Source of the DNA: Cupriavidus pinatubonensis
Lineage (GTDB): Bacteria; Pseudomonadota; Gammaproteobacteria; Burkholderiales; Burkholderiaceae
Length of the DNA stretch: 64,000 nt
Direction: 5' to 3'
Assembly (NCBI RefSeq): GCF_019602855.1
Contig: NZ_CP080766.1
Span: 2,108,001 to 2,172,000 of the forward strand
Shown: piece by piece, positions 29,011-38,008 of the stretch
Layout: each line of letters begins with the position of its first letter
Numbering within the stretch: the stretch's first letter is position 1
Notes under the pieces: model-generated
The model's database searches: none
The model's input: the letters and a program-made list of their open reading frames with translations, nothing else
Told to the model about the DNA's origin: nothing
Position numbers and translations under genes: made by a program

Positions 29011-30168
29011 ATGGATAGTCCAAAGGTCGTGGTCGAAGGTCTGTGCAAGGTATTTGGCAGCAATCCGCAACAGGCGCTCGACATGCTCGCCGCCGGGTCG
29101 ACGAAGGACGAGGTGTTCCGGCGCACCGGCCAGGTCGTCGGTGTGCACAACGTATCGTTCGACGTCAGGGAAGGCGAGATCTTCGTGCTGATGGGCCTGT
29201 CCGGCTCCGGCAAGTCGACGTTGATCCGTCTCGTAAACCGGCTCGTCGAGCCGACAGCCGGCAAGGTGCTGATCGGTGGCCGCGACGTGGCCGCCGTGAG
29301 CCGCTCGGAACTGATCGCGCTGCGTCGCAAGGACATGAGCATGGTGTTCCAGTCGTTTGCGTTGATGCCGCAACGCACTGTGCTGTCGAACGCTGCGTTC
29401 GGGCTCGAGGTCGCCGGCGTCAGCCGGAAGGAGCGTGAGCGCAGGGCGATGGCCGTGCTTGAAGAGGTCGGCCTCGCGGCGTTTGCGCACAAGCTGCCGC
29501 GCGAATTGTCGGGTGGCATGCAGCAGCGTGTCGGCCTGGCGCGGGCCCTTGCGGTCAACCCGTCGCTGATGATCATGGACGAGGCGTTCTCCGCGCTTGA
29601 TCCGCTCAAGCGCAAGGAAATGCAGAACGTGCTGCTGCAGCTACAGAAGGAGCATCGCCGCACGATCATGTTCGTGTCGCACGATCTTGAGGAAGCGCTG
29701 CGCATCGGCAGCCGGATCGCGATCATGGAAGGCGGCCGCCTGGTACAGGTCGGCACGCCGCAGGAAATCATTGCGAAACCGGCCGACGACTACGTCCGCA
29801 ACTTCTTCGACGGGATTGACACGAGCCGCTACCTGACGGCCGGCGACCTGATGCAGACGGACGCCGTACCGATCGTGTCAAAGCTTGACGCACCGACGAT
29901 TGCGACGACGCTCAACGGGCACGCCGGATATGCCTTTGTGCTCGATGCCCAACGCAAGCTTCGTGGCTGCGTCATGCGCGATGCCATGGAAAGCCTGCGG
30001 CCGGTCGAGAGTATCCGGCGCGATGCGTCGCTCGAACACGTGGTCGAGCGCGTCGTCGCGAGCGCGAATGCGCTGCCGGTCGTCGACGAGTACGGCTGCT
30101 ACTGTGGCTCGGTCGACCGCGCCGTCATCCTGAAAGCCATCACGCACCTGCGAGGTCACCATGTCTGA
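29011..30168 (+). CDS. Quaternary-amine ABC transporter ATP-binding protein (ProV/OpuAA-like, with CBS region)
   Basis: 385 residues. Walker A GLSGSGKST lies near residue 64, the signature LSGGMQQRVGLARAL follows, and Walker B is MIMDEAFSALDP. The C-terminal 115 residues form a CBS-pair-like regulatory region as in ProV. The GGAGAGGG site 7 nt before 29011 favours this ATG over one 39 bp upstream. It overlaps the permease gene by 8 bp. The complex drives uptake of betaine-like compounds together with the separate OpuAC-type binding protein. Confidence 0.92.
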   Translation: MDSPKVVVEGLCKVFGSNPQQALDMLAAGSTKDEVFRRTGQVVGVHNVSFDVREGEIFVLMGLSGSGKSTLIRLVNRLVEPTAGKVLIGGRDVAAVSRSELIALRRKDMSMVFQSFALMPQRTVLSNAAFGLEVAGVSRKERERRAMAVLEEVGLAAFAHKLPRELSGGMQQRVGLARALAVNPSLMIMDEAFSALDPLKRKEMQNVLLQLQKEHRRTIMFVSHDLEEALRIGSRIAIMEGGRLVQVGTPQEIIAKPADDYVRNFFDGIDTSRYLTAGDLMQTDAVPIVSKLDAPTIATTLNGHAGYAFVLDAQRKLRGCVMRDAMESLRPVESIRRDASLEHVVERVVASANALPVVDEYGCYCGSVDRAVILKAITHLRGHHV

Positions 30169-31057
30169 ATATCTTCCGCTCGGCCACTGGGTCGACCAGT
30201 CTGTCCACTATCTTCTCGATCACGACGCAGCAACGTTCGACACGGTCGGCCGCGCGATCGAGGGGCTCGCCGCACTGATCGAGCGCAGCCTGCAGGCAGT
30301 GCCGATGTGGCTGATGATGGCGATCTTCATCGGCATTGGACTCTGGCGCGTCGGCTGGCGCTTCGCGCTCTTCACGGCCGCGTCGCTGTCCGTGATCTTC
30401 GCCACGGGATTCTGGGACCAGACGGTCATTACGCTGGGCCTGACGCTGTCATCGACCATCATCAGTCTGATCCTGGGCGTTCCGCTCGGCATCTGGGCGG
30501 CGAAGAGCAGAGTGGTGGCGGCCGTCGTGCGCCCGATCCTCGACCTGATGCAGACCATGCCGGCGTTCGTCTACCTGATTCCCGCGGCGATGCTGTTCGG
30601 CCTGGGCCGCGTGCCGGGCATCCTGTCGACGGTGATCTTTGCGATGCCGCCCGCTGTGCGCCTGACGAGTCTTGGGATCCGGCAGGTGAACATGGAGATC
30701 GTCGAGGCCGGCCATGCCTTCGGCTGTACGCCATGGCAACTGCTGTACAAGGTGCAGTTCCCGAACGCGCTGCCGTCTATCATGCAAGGCGTCAACCAGA
30801 CGATCATGATGGCGCTGTCGATGGTGATCATCGCCTCGATGGTCGGCGCTGGCGGCCTGGGCAACGAGGTGCTCGCGAGCATCCAGCGCCTGGACATCGG
30901 CCTGGGCTTCGAAAGCGGCCTGTCTGTCGTGCTGCTGGCAATTATCCTGGACCGCATTACCGAGAGCTTCGGCCGCGCGCCAGGCACCGTGAAGGCACCG
31001 CTTTTCTCGGGGCTCAGGCAACTGTTCAGCGCCAAGGCCACGACGGCCCGGGCCTGA
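30161..31057 (+). CDS. Quaternary-amine ABC transporter permease (ProW-like)
   Basis: 298 residues with about six to seven hydrophobic helices, including AIFIGIGLWRVGWRFALF and LILGVPLGIWAAKSR. The EAA-type cytoplasmic loop shows VEAGHAFGCTPWQLLYKVQFPNALPSIMQG, which docks on the ATPase. It overlaps the ATPase gene by 8 bp and ends 31 bp before a GlxA-type regulator on the same strand, so that regulator is probably co-transcribed. Confidence 0.93.
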   Translation: MSEYLPLGHWVDQSVHYLLDHDAATFDTVGRAIEGLAALIERSLQAVPMWLMMAIFIGIGLWRVGWRFALFTAASLSVIFATGFWDQTVITLGLTLSSTIISLILGVPLGIWAAKSRVVAAVVRPILDLMQTMPAFVYLIPAAMLFGLGRVPGILSTVIFAMPPAVRLTSLGIRQVNMEIVEAGHAFGCTPWQLLYKVQFPNALPSIMQGVNQTIMMALSMVIIASMVGAGGLGNEVLASIQRLDIGLGFESGLSVVLLAIILDRITESFGRAPGTVKAPLFSGLRQLFSAKATTARA

Positions 31058-31088
31058 TGCCGGCTCATCTGTCCGCCAGGAGCGCGCT

Positions 31089-32084
31089 GTGAGATCCGTT
31101 GCTGCCGCGCTGCCTGAGAGCGCTTCATCGCCGATGTCTTCGCTCGCGCATTTCGGCTTCCTGACGCTGCCCGATTTCTCGATGATTGCGTTTTCGAGCG
31201 CGGTCGAAGTGCTGCGCATGGCGAACTATGTCGGGCGCGCCGAGCATTACACGTGGTCGATCTATTCGTGCGGTGGCGCACCGGTGCGCGCGAGCAATGG
31301 CATCGCGGTGCGGCCTACGCGCGCAATCGACGCCGCGGAATTGCCGGACGTGATGATTGTTTGCGGCGGCATTCGCATCCGCGATGCTGTCGTTGATGGC
31401 ACGCGCGCGATGCTTGCGAATCTCGCGGAACGGAACATGCCGCTTGGCGGCATCTGCACGGGCGCCTATGCGCTGATGTCGTCCAGCCTGCTCGACGGCT
31501 ACCGGTGCGCCGTGCATTGGGAGAACCGCTCAGCGCTGCACGACGAGTTTCCGCGGGTGCAGTTCGCCGACGAATTGTTCGTGATCGACCGGGACCGGCT
31601 TACCTGCACGGGCGGCACAGCACCGATCGACATGATGCTGAACCTCGTCGGCTTGCGCTTCGGCCGGCAGTTAGCCGCGCAGGTCTCCGAACAGTTCATT
31701 CTCGAGCGGATCCGTGGCGCGACCGATCCGCAGCCGATCCCGGTCGATGCACGGGTCGGCCTCTCGCGGGCGGAGTTGATCGAGGTCGTGCGGCTGATGG
31801 AAGCGAATATCGAGGAACCGCTGTCGCTCGACGAACTGGCGCGGCTGGTCCAGCTATCGCAGCGGCATCTGCAGCGGATATTCAAGTTCTATCTGAACGT
31901 GTCGCCAACCCACCACTACCTGACCGTGCGCCTGAAGCGTGCGCGTGAACTGCTGCGTACGACCAACGCGTCAATCGCCCGTGTGACAGCTGTCTGCGGG
32001 TTTCACTCGCCGTGCCATTTCAGCAAGGCCTACCGCGCCCAGTTCGGCCATGCGCCTAGCCACGAGCGCCGACCCGCCGGATGA
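31089..32084 (+). CDS. GlxA-family regulator (DJ-1/PfpI plus AraC HTH), transporter-linked
   Basis: 331 residues from a GTG at 31089 that has AGGAG 7 nt upstream; an ATG at 31134 is the alternative and still spares the domain. Sensor domain (about 18-200) with LGGICTGAYALMSSS and AVHWENRSAL, then AraC HTH (about 235-325) with LARLVQLSQRHLQRIF and VTAVCGFHSPCHFSKAYR. It is clearly paralogous to the regulator at 13793-14809, with long identical stretches in both domains. Its place behind the ATPase and permease genes suggests control of quaternary amine uptake or breakdown. Confidence 0.88.
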   Translation: MRSVAAALPESASSPMSSLAHFGFLTLPDFSMIAFSSAVEVLRMANYVGRAEHYTWSIYSCGGAPVRASNGIAVRPTRAIDAAELPDVMIVCGGIRIRDAVVDGTRAMLANLAERNMPLGGICTGAYALMSSSLLDGYRCAVHWENRSALHDEFPRVQFADELFVIDRDRLTCTGGTAPIDMMLNLVGLRFGRQLAAQVSEQFILERIRGATDPQPIPVDARVGLSRAELIEVVRLMEANIEEPLSLDELARLVQLSQRHLQRIFKFYLNVSPTHHYLTVRLKRARELLRTTNASIARVTAVCGFHSPCHFSKAYRAQFGHAPSHERRPAG

Positions 32085-32168
32085 TCGATGGGGAAGCCAG
32101 GGACGGAAGCCCGGTATATGAGGCTGTATTGCCGTATCCAGTTTCGCCAACGGAAAGGACGAGAACCA

Positions 32169-32309
32169 ATGAGTGCGAATGAGATAGCAGTTGCCATGGT
32201 GTTCATGGCATGCATTGCCGTCGCATACTTCTTGCCAGACCGGATATCGGTTCCGATGATGCTAGTGGCATCCTTAGGCGCTGTGGTCTACGCGTGCCTG
32301 GCAGAGTAG
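32169..32309 (+). CDS. Small hydrophobic protein, 46 residues, unknown
   Basis: The ATG at 32169 follows GGAAAGGACGAGAACCA, a good ribosome site. The product has two hydrophobic stretches (about 6-24 and 28-44) separated by PDRIS, predicting a small two-helix inner-membrane protein. I do not recognise the family. It stands alone between the transporter-linked regulator and a branched-chain type binding protein. Confidence 0.55.
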   Translation: MSANEIAVAMVFMACIAVAYFLPDRISVPMMLVASLGAVVYACLAE

Positions 32310-32394
32310 AGGTCGCCGCCAGGGGGCCCATTAGAATGAGAAGTATGTGGGCGGCAACGATGGCTCCGCCGTCCTGAGTCGCCGGAGTTGCCTA

Positions 32395-33543
32395 ATGATC
32401 CACTTTCTTCGACGGCTGCTCGTTACGAGCCTGAGCACACTCTTGCTGTCCGTCGTCTGCGGCCAGTCATATGGGCAGATGGTCGTCAAGATCGGGGTTT
32501 CCAGTCCGCTTACTGGGATCAATGCCGCCAATGGCAAGGACATCGAGAACGGCGTTCGTCTCGCTGTCGAGGAAGCCAACGCACAGCGCATCAGGCTGGA
32601 TGGCCAGGAGGCCAGATTCCAGCTTGATTCCATGGACGACCAAAGTGATCCTCGCATCGGCGTCCAGGTCGCCCAAAAGCTGGTCGACGACGGTGTCGCG
32701 ATCGTGGTCGGGTACTACAACTCCGGCGTTGCGCTTCCCGCTTCGCTTGTCTTCGCCAGGGCAGGCATTCCGGTCATCCTTCCTGCTGCCAGCAATCCGG
32801 CGATTACGCGCCAAGGCCTGAAGACGGTCTTCCGTGTCATTGCGACCGATACGCAAAACTCCGGTACGGCTGGGAAGTATGCGGTCAACGACATGAAAGG
32901 CCAGCGCATTGCCGTGATGGACGACCGCACCGCGTTCGGGCAGGGGGCGGTGGATGAGTTCAGGAAGGCGGTCATCGGCGCTGGCGGAGAAATCGTGTTG
33001 GCGGAATACACCAACGACAAGGTGGTCGACTTCAGCGCGCCGCTCACGAATATCCGGGCCGCCAACGCCGACCTCCTGTTCTTTGCCGGCCTGGATCACC
33101 AAGCCGCGCTCATTACGAAGCGGATGAGAGAGCTCGGCATGCGCACACAGTTCGTCGGCAGTGGCGGCATCGCCGACAGTATCTTCCTGAACGTTGCCGG
33201 TCCGGCAGGGGAGGGCGCGATGGCGTGGGAATACGGTCGACCAGTCGAATCGCTGCCGCAAGGCAAGGTATTCATGCAGAAGTTCAGGAAGCGCTTCGGA
33301 AGCGACAGCCTCATCTATGCCCCTTTCGCGTATGACGCTACGTGGGCGGCTATAAACGCGATCAGGCAGGCCAATTCCGCGACATCGGCCGAAATCGTAT
33401 CCGCGCTGCGCGCGACGCAATACGAGGGCATCACCGGGAAGATTGCCTTCGATCCGAACGGCGACCTGAAGAATCCGATGTCGACGCTTTATCAGGTAAG
33501 AGGTGGGCGTTGGGTTCCGGTAACGACGATCGGGGCCGATTGA
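32395..33543 (+). CDS. Branched-chain amino acid-type ABC transporter substrate-binding protein (LivJ-like)
   Basis: 382 residues. A signal peptide of about 24 residues (LLVTSLSTLLLSVVCGQSYGQ) leads into a type I periplasmic binding fold: VKIGVSSPLTG, AVEEANAQ, VVGYYNSGVALPAS, VFRVIATDTQNSG and a late YAPFAYDATWAAINAI. GGAG precedes the ATG at 32395. No LivHMFG permease or ATPase genes lie nearby, so it is an orphan component. Its bases are visibly less GC-biased than the betaine genes, fitting a separate origin for this stretch. Confidence 0.85.
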   Translation: MIHFLRRLLVTSLSTLLLSVVCGQSYGQMVVKIGVSSPLTGINAANGKDIENGVRLAVEEANAQRIRLDGQEARFQLDSMDDQSDPRIGVQVAQKLVDDGVAIVVGYYNSGVALPASLVFARAGIPVILPAASNPAITRQGLKTVFRVIATDTQNSGTAGKYAVNDMKGQRIAVMDDRTAFGQGAVDEFRKAVIGAGGEIVLAEYTNDKVVDFSAPLTNIRAANADLLFFAGLDHQAALITKRMRELGMRTQFVGSGGIADSIFLNVAGPAGEGAMAWEYGRPVESLPQGKVFMQKFRKRFGSDSLIYAPFAYDATWAAINAIRQANSATSAEIVSALRATQYEGITGKIAFDPNGDLKNPMSTLYQVRGGRWVPVTTIGAD

Positions 33544-33713
33544 TGTGACGATATTCAAGCGAATCCCGCCATGGCGTAAAGATCCCATCGTGACGACGCA
33601 TCAGTTCTATCTCGCGGTCTCAAGGATCTGATGTACTAGGGTCACGCCACAGGGCGGACGGCGCTTCGTCCGGAGCGGTCGGAACTGGTACTGCAGGCAT
33701 GGTCGGGGGCAGT

Positions 33714-34430
33714 ATGTCCGTCAGCACATTCGATATCTTCAAGATTGAAATCGGGCCCTCTGGTTCGCATACCGCTGGCCTGATGATGGCGCCTTGCCAC
33801 TGGAACACTCCGAGCATCGACGAGCACCCGATTCCTTACCCTTTTCGGAGCCGGGAAGAACTATGGCAGATGTGCGAGCAATCAGGACGTACCATTGCCG
33901 ACCTGATGCTCGAGAATGAGAAATGCTGGCGGAGCACTTTTGACGTTCGCGCCGGGCTACTGGTTATTGCCGCTGCGATTGAAGCTTCCATCGGGCAGGG
34001 CGGCCCCACAGGCGCAATTGCTGCTGTACTGCAGTACTACCGCAAGTCCGTACCCGGCGCCAATGAGGAAGGGGTTGTCGATTTCCTGCTAACGGCTGCG
34101 GCCATAGGCATCCTCTACAGAAAAGAGGCTGCGATATCCGGAACTCAAATCCGTAACCAGGCTGAATTCGGGGTCGCAAGTGCCATGGCGGGTGCGGGGC
34201 TGGTTGCCGTACTGGGCGGTAACAACGAGGAGATTGCGAACGCGGTTGAAATCGGATTCGAACGAGACCTTGTCATGACCGGCGAGCCGATAGAAGGTGT
34301 GTGCAAATTTCCTGTATCGATCGGGCTGCCATGGTTGACATCGAAGCACGCCTCAGGTTGGGCAGATAGGAGGGACGATGGTCCGTCTTGCCAGGCCCAG
34401 AACCCGTTGCGCAACCTTGCGTTGGCTTGA
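33714..34430 (+). pseudogene. Decayed L-serine dehydratase (sdaA) copy
   Basis: The frame begins like sdaA (MSVSTFDIFKIEIGPSGSHT) but about 100 residues of the N-terminal domain are missing after MMAP. A second deletion removes the segment between EASIGQG and GPTGAIAAVLQYY, equivalent to about 75 residues of the intact gene at 3904. The C-terminus diverges after EPIEGV. The cysteines that hold the 4Fe-4S cluster in the intact copy are replaced or lost (RNQAEFGVAS, MTGEP). The reading frame is still open, so it might make a protein, but not an active serine dehydratase. It runs into the start region of the following GcvT-like gene. Confidence 0.75.
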
Positions 34431-34449
34431 CTACCACCTTGAGATCCCG

Positions 34450-35601
34450 ATGCGCGAGACGAACTTGCACGCTTTGCGAACCCCGCTGTATGAGCGCCAC
34501 CGCTTGATCCGGGCCCGAATGGCTGATGTGGGTGGCTGGGATCTGCCCGTTGCTTATGGATCCCAGATCGAAGAGCATCACACCGTGCGAGAGGATGCCG
34601 CGATGTTCGATGTGTCGCACATGTGCGCGCTTGACGTTCGCGGGACTGACGCTCGAGCGTTTCTCGGCAGGCTTCTTGCCAACGACATCGGGAAGCTGAA
34701 ATCACCGGGAAAGGCGCTCTATTCGTGCATGCTTAACCGGGAAGGGGGCGTAATCGACGATCTTGTCGTCTACTACCTTAGCGATGAATGCTTTCGCATT
34801 GTCTTGAATGCGCAGGCTGCAAGCCGTGACATTGATTGGATGCGAACGCAGATCGTTGAGAGCGGATGTTCCGTGACACTGGTGCCACGTCGACAGGATC
34901 TTGTCACTGACGATGTGGAGGCCCTTGCGATGATCGCCGTGCAAGGTCCCAATGCCAGGGAGAAGGTATTTCGAGCCATGCCGTCGACGCGCGCCGCCGA
35001 CAAGGTAAAGCCATTCAATTCATGCTTCGTGCACGACGCTGCCGTCGGCGAGCTGATGCTGGCGCGCACGGGCAAGACCGGCGAGGATGGCTTCGAGATA
35101 ACGATGCTGGCGAAGCATGCCGTTCACGTATGGGACGCGTTGCGTTCGTCCGGCATCTGCGCCGCGGGATTCCACGCATGGGATACCCTGCGGCTCGAGG
35201 CCGGCATGCACGTGCCGGGACGGGACATGGGCCCGCAGACGTCTCCATTTGACGTTGGCCTGGGCTGGTCTGTTGATCTCGGGGAAAAGCGGGACTTTGT
35301 TGGCAAGGCAGCGCTACAAGCTCGCGCTCAAGCGTCGCAACTCGTCGGACTCGCGTTCGAAGGAAGCGGTGCGGTCGCGCGTACGCAGAGCCCCGTGATG
35401 AGTCTGGAAGGGGAGGTGATCGGGAAGGTCACCAGCGGGACATATAGTCCGACGCTTCAAATGGCTATCGCTCTGGCGCTGGTTTCGCCAGACATCAAGT
35501 TGGGCTCGTCTGTGAGTGTCGAGATCTACAGCAAGAGAGTCTCTGCAAAAGTCGTTCGTCCACCTTTTGTTCGGGATGGAAGCCCAGTGGGAAAACGGTA
35601 G
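34450..35601 (+). CDS. GcvT-family aminomethyltransferase paralogue
   Basis: 383 residues, close to E. coli GcvT in length and motifs: TPLYERHRLIRARM, GSQIEEHHTVREDAAMFDVSHM, GGVIDDLVVYYL with the conserved aspartates, TGEDGFEI and DTLRLEAGM. The arginine usually found before DTLRLEAGM is tryptophan here. No gcvH or gcvP is near, so it may act on another methylamine using THF rather than in glycine cleavage. The ATG at 34450 gives the family start. An in-frame ATG at 34378 has a stronger AGGAGG site but would add 24 residues rich in rare AGG/AGA codons. Confidence 0.8.
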   Translation: MRETNLHALRTPLYERHRLIRARMADVGGWDLPVAYGSQIEEHHTVREDAAMFDVSHMCALDVRGTDARAFLGRLLANDIGKLKSPGKALYSCMLNREGGVIDDLVVYYLSDECFRIVLNAQAASRDIDWMRTQIVESGCSVTLVPRRQDLVTDDVEALAMIAVQGPNAREKVFRAMPSTRAADKVKPFNSCFVHDAAVGELMLARTGKTGEDGFEITMLAKHAVHVWDALRSSGICAAGFHAWDTLRLEAGMHVPGRDMGPQTSPFDVGLGWSVDLGEKRDFVGKAALQARAQASQLVGLAFEGSGAVARTQSPVMSLEGEVIGKVTSGTYSPTLQMAIALALVSPDIKLGSSVSVEIYSKRVSAKVVRPPFVRDGSPVGKR

Positions 35602-35606
35602 AGCAG

Positions 35607-35648
35607 TCAGTGCGACGTCCGTGGCTTCCATAGCACTGAGACGTCGCA
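35607..35648. terminator. Overlapping inverted repeats downstream of the GcvT-like gene
   Basis: TCAGTGC (35607-35613) pairs with GCACTGA (35633-35639), and TGCGACGTC (35611-35619) pairs with GACGTCGCA (35640-35648). The two stems share TGC, so they compete. It lies between converging genes, so termination is the simplest role. No clear T-run is present. Confidence 0.45.
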
Positions 35649-35690
35649 TTCATTAGTGTGCGGCCAGAAGCGACTCGCACATCGGGCCCC

Positions 35691-35906
35691 TTACCGATCA
35701 CACCCCATCGCACGCAGCATCGATTGGCCATTGCTGGTCAGGCGCGGACTTTGCCTCCGGCCATGCAGGATCTCGAGATGGACAAGTTCCTTGTCCACGA
35801 GCGCGTGGAGGTCGGCAGGGTCGATCTGCCGGGAGTCGGTGGTATCGAGTGATTCGGGGCCGCCGTTGATCAGCAGCAGCGTGGCAAGTTCATGCGGGCT
35901 CAGCAC
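35691..35906 (-). CDS. Small hypothetical protein, 71 residues
   Basis: A GTG start at 35906 is preceded by AAAGGAGACGAAC, a good ribosome site. The product (MLSPHELATLLLI...) is charged and predicted largely helical, ending LTSNGQSMLRAMGCDR, which resembles a small winged-helix or marR-like C-terminal strand/helix but is too short to assign. The frame stays open upstream to 36092 without a site. Unknown function. Confidence 0.5.
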   Translation of the reverse strand: MLSPHELATLLLINGGPESLDTTDSRQIDPADLHALVDKELVHLEILHGRRQSPRLTSNGQSMLRAMGCDR

Positions 35907-35945
35907 GTTCGTCTCCTTTACTGCAGGGGTCGTTTGCTGGGACTG

Positions 35946-35964
35946 GCGCGGCACGGTGCCGCGC
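35946..35964. other. Perfect 9-bp inverted repeat upstream of the small hypothetical gene
   Basis: GCGCGGCAC-G-GTGCCGCGC, 40 bp upstream of the GTG at 35906. It could be an operator for that gene or a hairpin; no further evidence. Confidence 0.4.
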
Positions 35965-36120
35965 GCGCGAAGCCTCCCGATCACGCAAGACACGTGCCTG
36001 CGCCATGCACTGAACCGGCGCGACAATGCGGCGGCACTGCATTTTCCGGGGACTAAGGGCTTTGACGCGGTCACAGCGGCCGGGTTCCGCATCTGCGGTG
36101 CGTTTCAGCGCTTGCCGCAG

Positions 36121-36717
36121 TTACGTCGGGTGCACTACAACTAGTAAGGCTGCCGCCGTCGACTTGCCGCTGTTGCGAACGGCGTGTGGCACGTCCGCCG
36201 CATAGCGTGCAGTTTCTCCATGCCGCAGCTTCTTTTCTTCCGACCCCGCTTGCACCGTCATGGCGCCGCTCAGCACCGAAAGGTGCTCCTGCGTGCCAGC
36301 TTCGTGCGGCTCGGACGCGAGCACGCCGCCCGCCTGAATCGTCAGTTCGTACCATTCGAAACGTCCGGCCAGTTCGATCGGGCCGAGGATCTTCAGTTCG
36401 CAGTGCCCATCCGGGCTCTTGAGCGACGGGATGGCATGCGGCTGGACCAGTGCGATTGCGCTGCCGGGACGACCGCCAGCTTCGGCGGAAAGCAAATCGG
36501 CAAGATTCACGCCAAGCGCATTGGCCAGGCGCCACAGCACGGCGACGGTCGGGTTGGTCAGGTTGCGTTCGATCTGCGACAGCATCGACTTGGACACGCC
36601 GGCGCGGCGCGACAGGTCGTCGAGCGAAAGCTGCTGTTGCTGGCGCAGCGCCTGCAGCGCGGCACCGACCGCGGGCGGTCCCTCGGCGGGCGGCTTCTGG
36701 ATCGGGGGTTGCGTCAT
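36121..36717 (-). CDS. XRE-family regulator with C-terminal cupin domain
   Basis: 198 residues. A Cro/C1-type HTH (about 18-72: LRQQQQLSLDDLSRRAGVSKSMLSQIERNLTNPTV) is joined to a cupin sensor domain (about 110-195: HLSVLSGAMTVQAGSEEKKLRHGETARYAADVPHAVRN). It diverges from kbl-tdh over an inverted repeat, the usual layout for a local regulator of that operon. I chose the ATG at 36717 although it lacks a clear ribosome site; a GTG at 36762 would place the putative operator inside the gene. Confidence 0.85.
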   Translation of the reverse strand: MTQPPIQKPPAEGPPAVGAALQALRQQQQLSLDDLSRRAGVSKSMLSQIERNLTNPTVAVLWRLANALGVNLADLLSAEAGGRPGSAIALVQPHAIPSLKSPDGHCELKILGPIELAGRFEWYELTIQAGGVLASEPHEAGTQEHLSVLSGAMTVQAGSEEKKLRHGETARYAADVPHAVRNSGKSTAAALLVVVHPT

Positions 36718-36728
36718 GCAGTGTGGTT

Positions 36729-36759
36729 CGTTATATTGCACAAAACGTTCGGTATAACG
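36729..36759. promoter_or_regulatory. Inverted repeat operator/promoter between the XRE-cupin gene and kbl
   Basis: CGTTATA (36729-36735) and TATAACG (36753-36759) form a perfect 7-bp inverted repeat with 17-bp spacing. TATAAC reads as a -10-like hexamer on either strand, so both divergent promoters may sit inside it. It is the probable target of the XRE-cupin regulator. Confidence 0.55.
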
Positions 36760-36805
36760 CACGTGTTCAATTTATCGATCAGATCCTAGCATCGGGAGTC
36801 AAACC

Positions 36806-38008
36806 ATGTCGAGTGCCGAGGCCTTCTACGCGTCCGTGCGTGCAGAGCTTGACGCCATCCGGGAAGCGGGGCTGTACAAGGAAGAGCGCGTCATCGCGAC
36901 GCCGCAGGGTGCGCGCGTGCGGACCGCCGATGGCCGGGAGGTCATCAACCTGTGTGCCAACAATTACCTTGGCCTGTCTTCGCATCCCGGCGTCATCGAA
37001 GCCGCGCACGAAGCGCTGCGTACGCATGGCTTCGGGCTGAGTTCGGTGCGCTTTATCTGCGGTACGCAGGATTTGCACAAGACCTTGGAGGCCAGGTTGT
37101 CCAGTTTCCTTGGCACCGAGGACACCATCCTCTACGGCTCAGCATTCGACGCCAACGGCGGCCTGTTCGAGACGCTGCTGGGTGCCGAAGATGCCATCAT
37201 CAGCGACGAGTTGAATCACGCATCGATCATCGACGGCATCCGCCTGAGCAAGGCGCGCCGCTACCGCTACAAGCACAACGACATGGACGACCTGCGCGCA
37301 CAACTGGCGCAGGCCGATGCCGATGGTGCGCGCTACAAGCTAGTGTTCACCGATGGTGTGTTTTCCATGGACGGTACCATCGCGCGCCTGGATGAAATGC
37401 GCACGATCTGCGACGCGCATGGCGCGCTGCTTGGTATCGACGAATGCCATGCCACGGGTTTCCTCGGCTCGCGCGGCCGGGGCACGCACGAGTTTCGCGG
37501 GCTGTTCGGCAAGATCGACATCATTACCGGCACGCTTGGCAAGGCGCTCGGCGGAGCGTCGGGCGGCTTCACCAGTGCGCGCAAGGAAGTGGTCGCGCTG
37601 CTGCGCCAGCGTTCGCGGCCGTACCTGTTTTCGAACACGGTGGCGCCGGCCATCGTCGGCGCATCGATTGCCGTGCTAGATATCCTCGAAGGCAGCACGG
37701 AACTGCGCGACCGGCTCGAGCGCAACACGGTGTTCTTCCGCAAGGGCCTGACGGCGCTTGGTTTCGATGTGAAGCCGGGCGAGCACCCGATTATCCCGAT
37801 CATGGTCTACGATGCGGAGAAAGCCCAGCAACTTGCGCAGCGGCTATTAGAGCTCGGCGTGTACGTGGTCGGCTTCTTCTATCCCGTGGTGCCGAAGGGC
37901 CAGGCGCGCATCCGCGTGCAGATGAGCGCGCTGCACGATGAAGCGGCACTGAAGGCGGCGCTCGAGGCCTTCGGCCAGGCCGGGAAAGAACTGGGGCTGA
38001 CCCGATGA
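36806..38008 (+). CDS. kbl: 2-amino-3-ketobutyrate CoA ligase (glycine C-acetyltransferase)
   Basis: 400 residues, alpha-oxoamine synthase family PLP enzyme. It shows [75 protein letters not shown] and the PLP lysine in [14 protein letters not shown]. It converts 2-amino-3-oxobutyrate plus CoA to glycine and acetyl-CoA. It overlaps the following threonine dehydrogenase by 4 bp. The glycine formed links this module to the glycine-serine route in the first half of the window. Confidence 0.97.
   Translation: MSSAEAFYASVRAELDAIREAGLYKEERVIATPQGARVRTADGREVINLCANNYLGLSSHPGVIEAAHEALRTHGFGLSSVRFICGTQDLHKTLEARLSSFLGTEDTILYGSAFDANGGLFETLLGAEDAIISDELNHASIIDGIRLSKARRYRYKHNDMDDLRAQLAQADADGARYKLVFTDGVFSMDGTIARLDEMRTICDAHGALLGIDECHATGFLGSRGRGTHEFRGLFGKIDIITGTLGKALGGASGGFTSARKEVVALLRQRSRPYLFSNTVAPAIVGASIAVLDILEGSTELRDRLERNTVFFRKGLTALGFDVKPGEHPIIPIMVYDAEKAQQLAQRLLELGVYVVGFFYPVVPKGQARIRVQMSALHDEAALKAALEAFGQAGKELGLTR

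Noticed and set aside
27663..29771. 702-residue purU frame extending to 29771
   Set aside because: The N-terminal 410 residues run through the intergenic region and antisense to the ATPase gene; the ATG at 28535 with AAAGGA is the gene start.
33714..34430. Functional second serine dehydratase
   Set aside because: Two internal deletions and loss of all cluster cysteines exclude normal activity; listed as a pseudogene instead.
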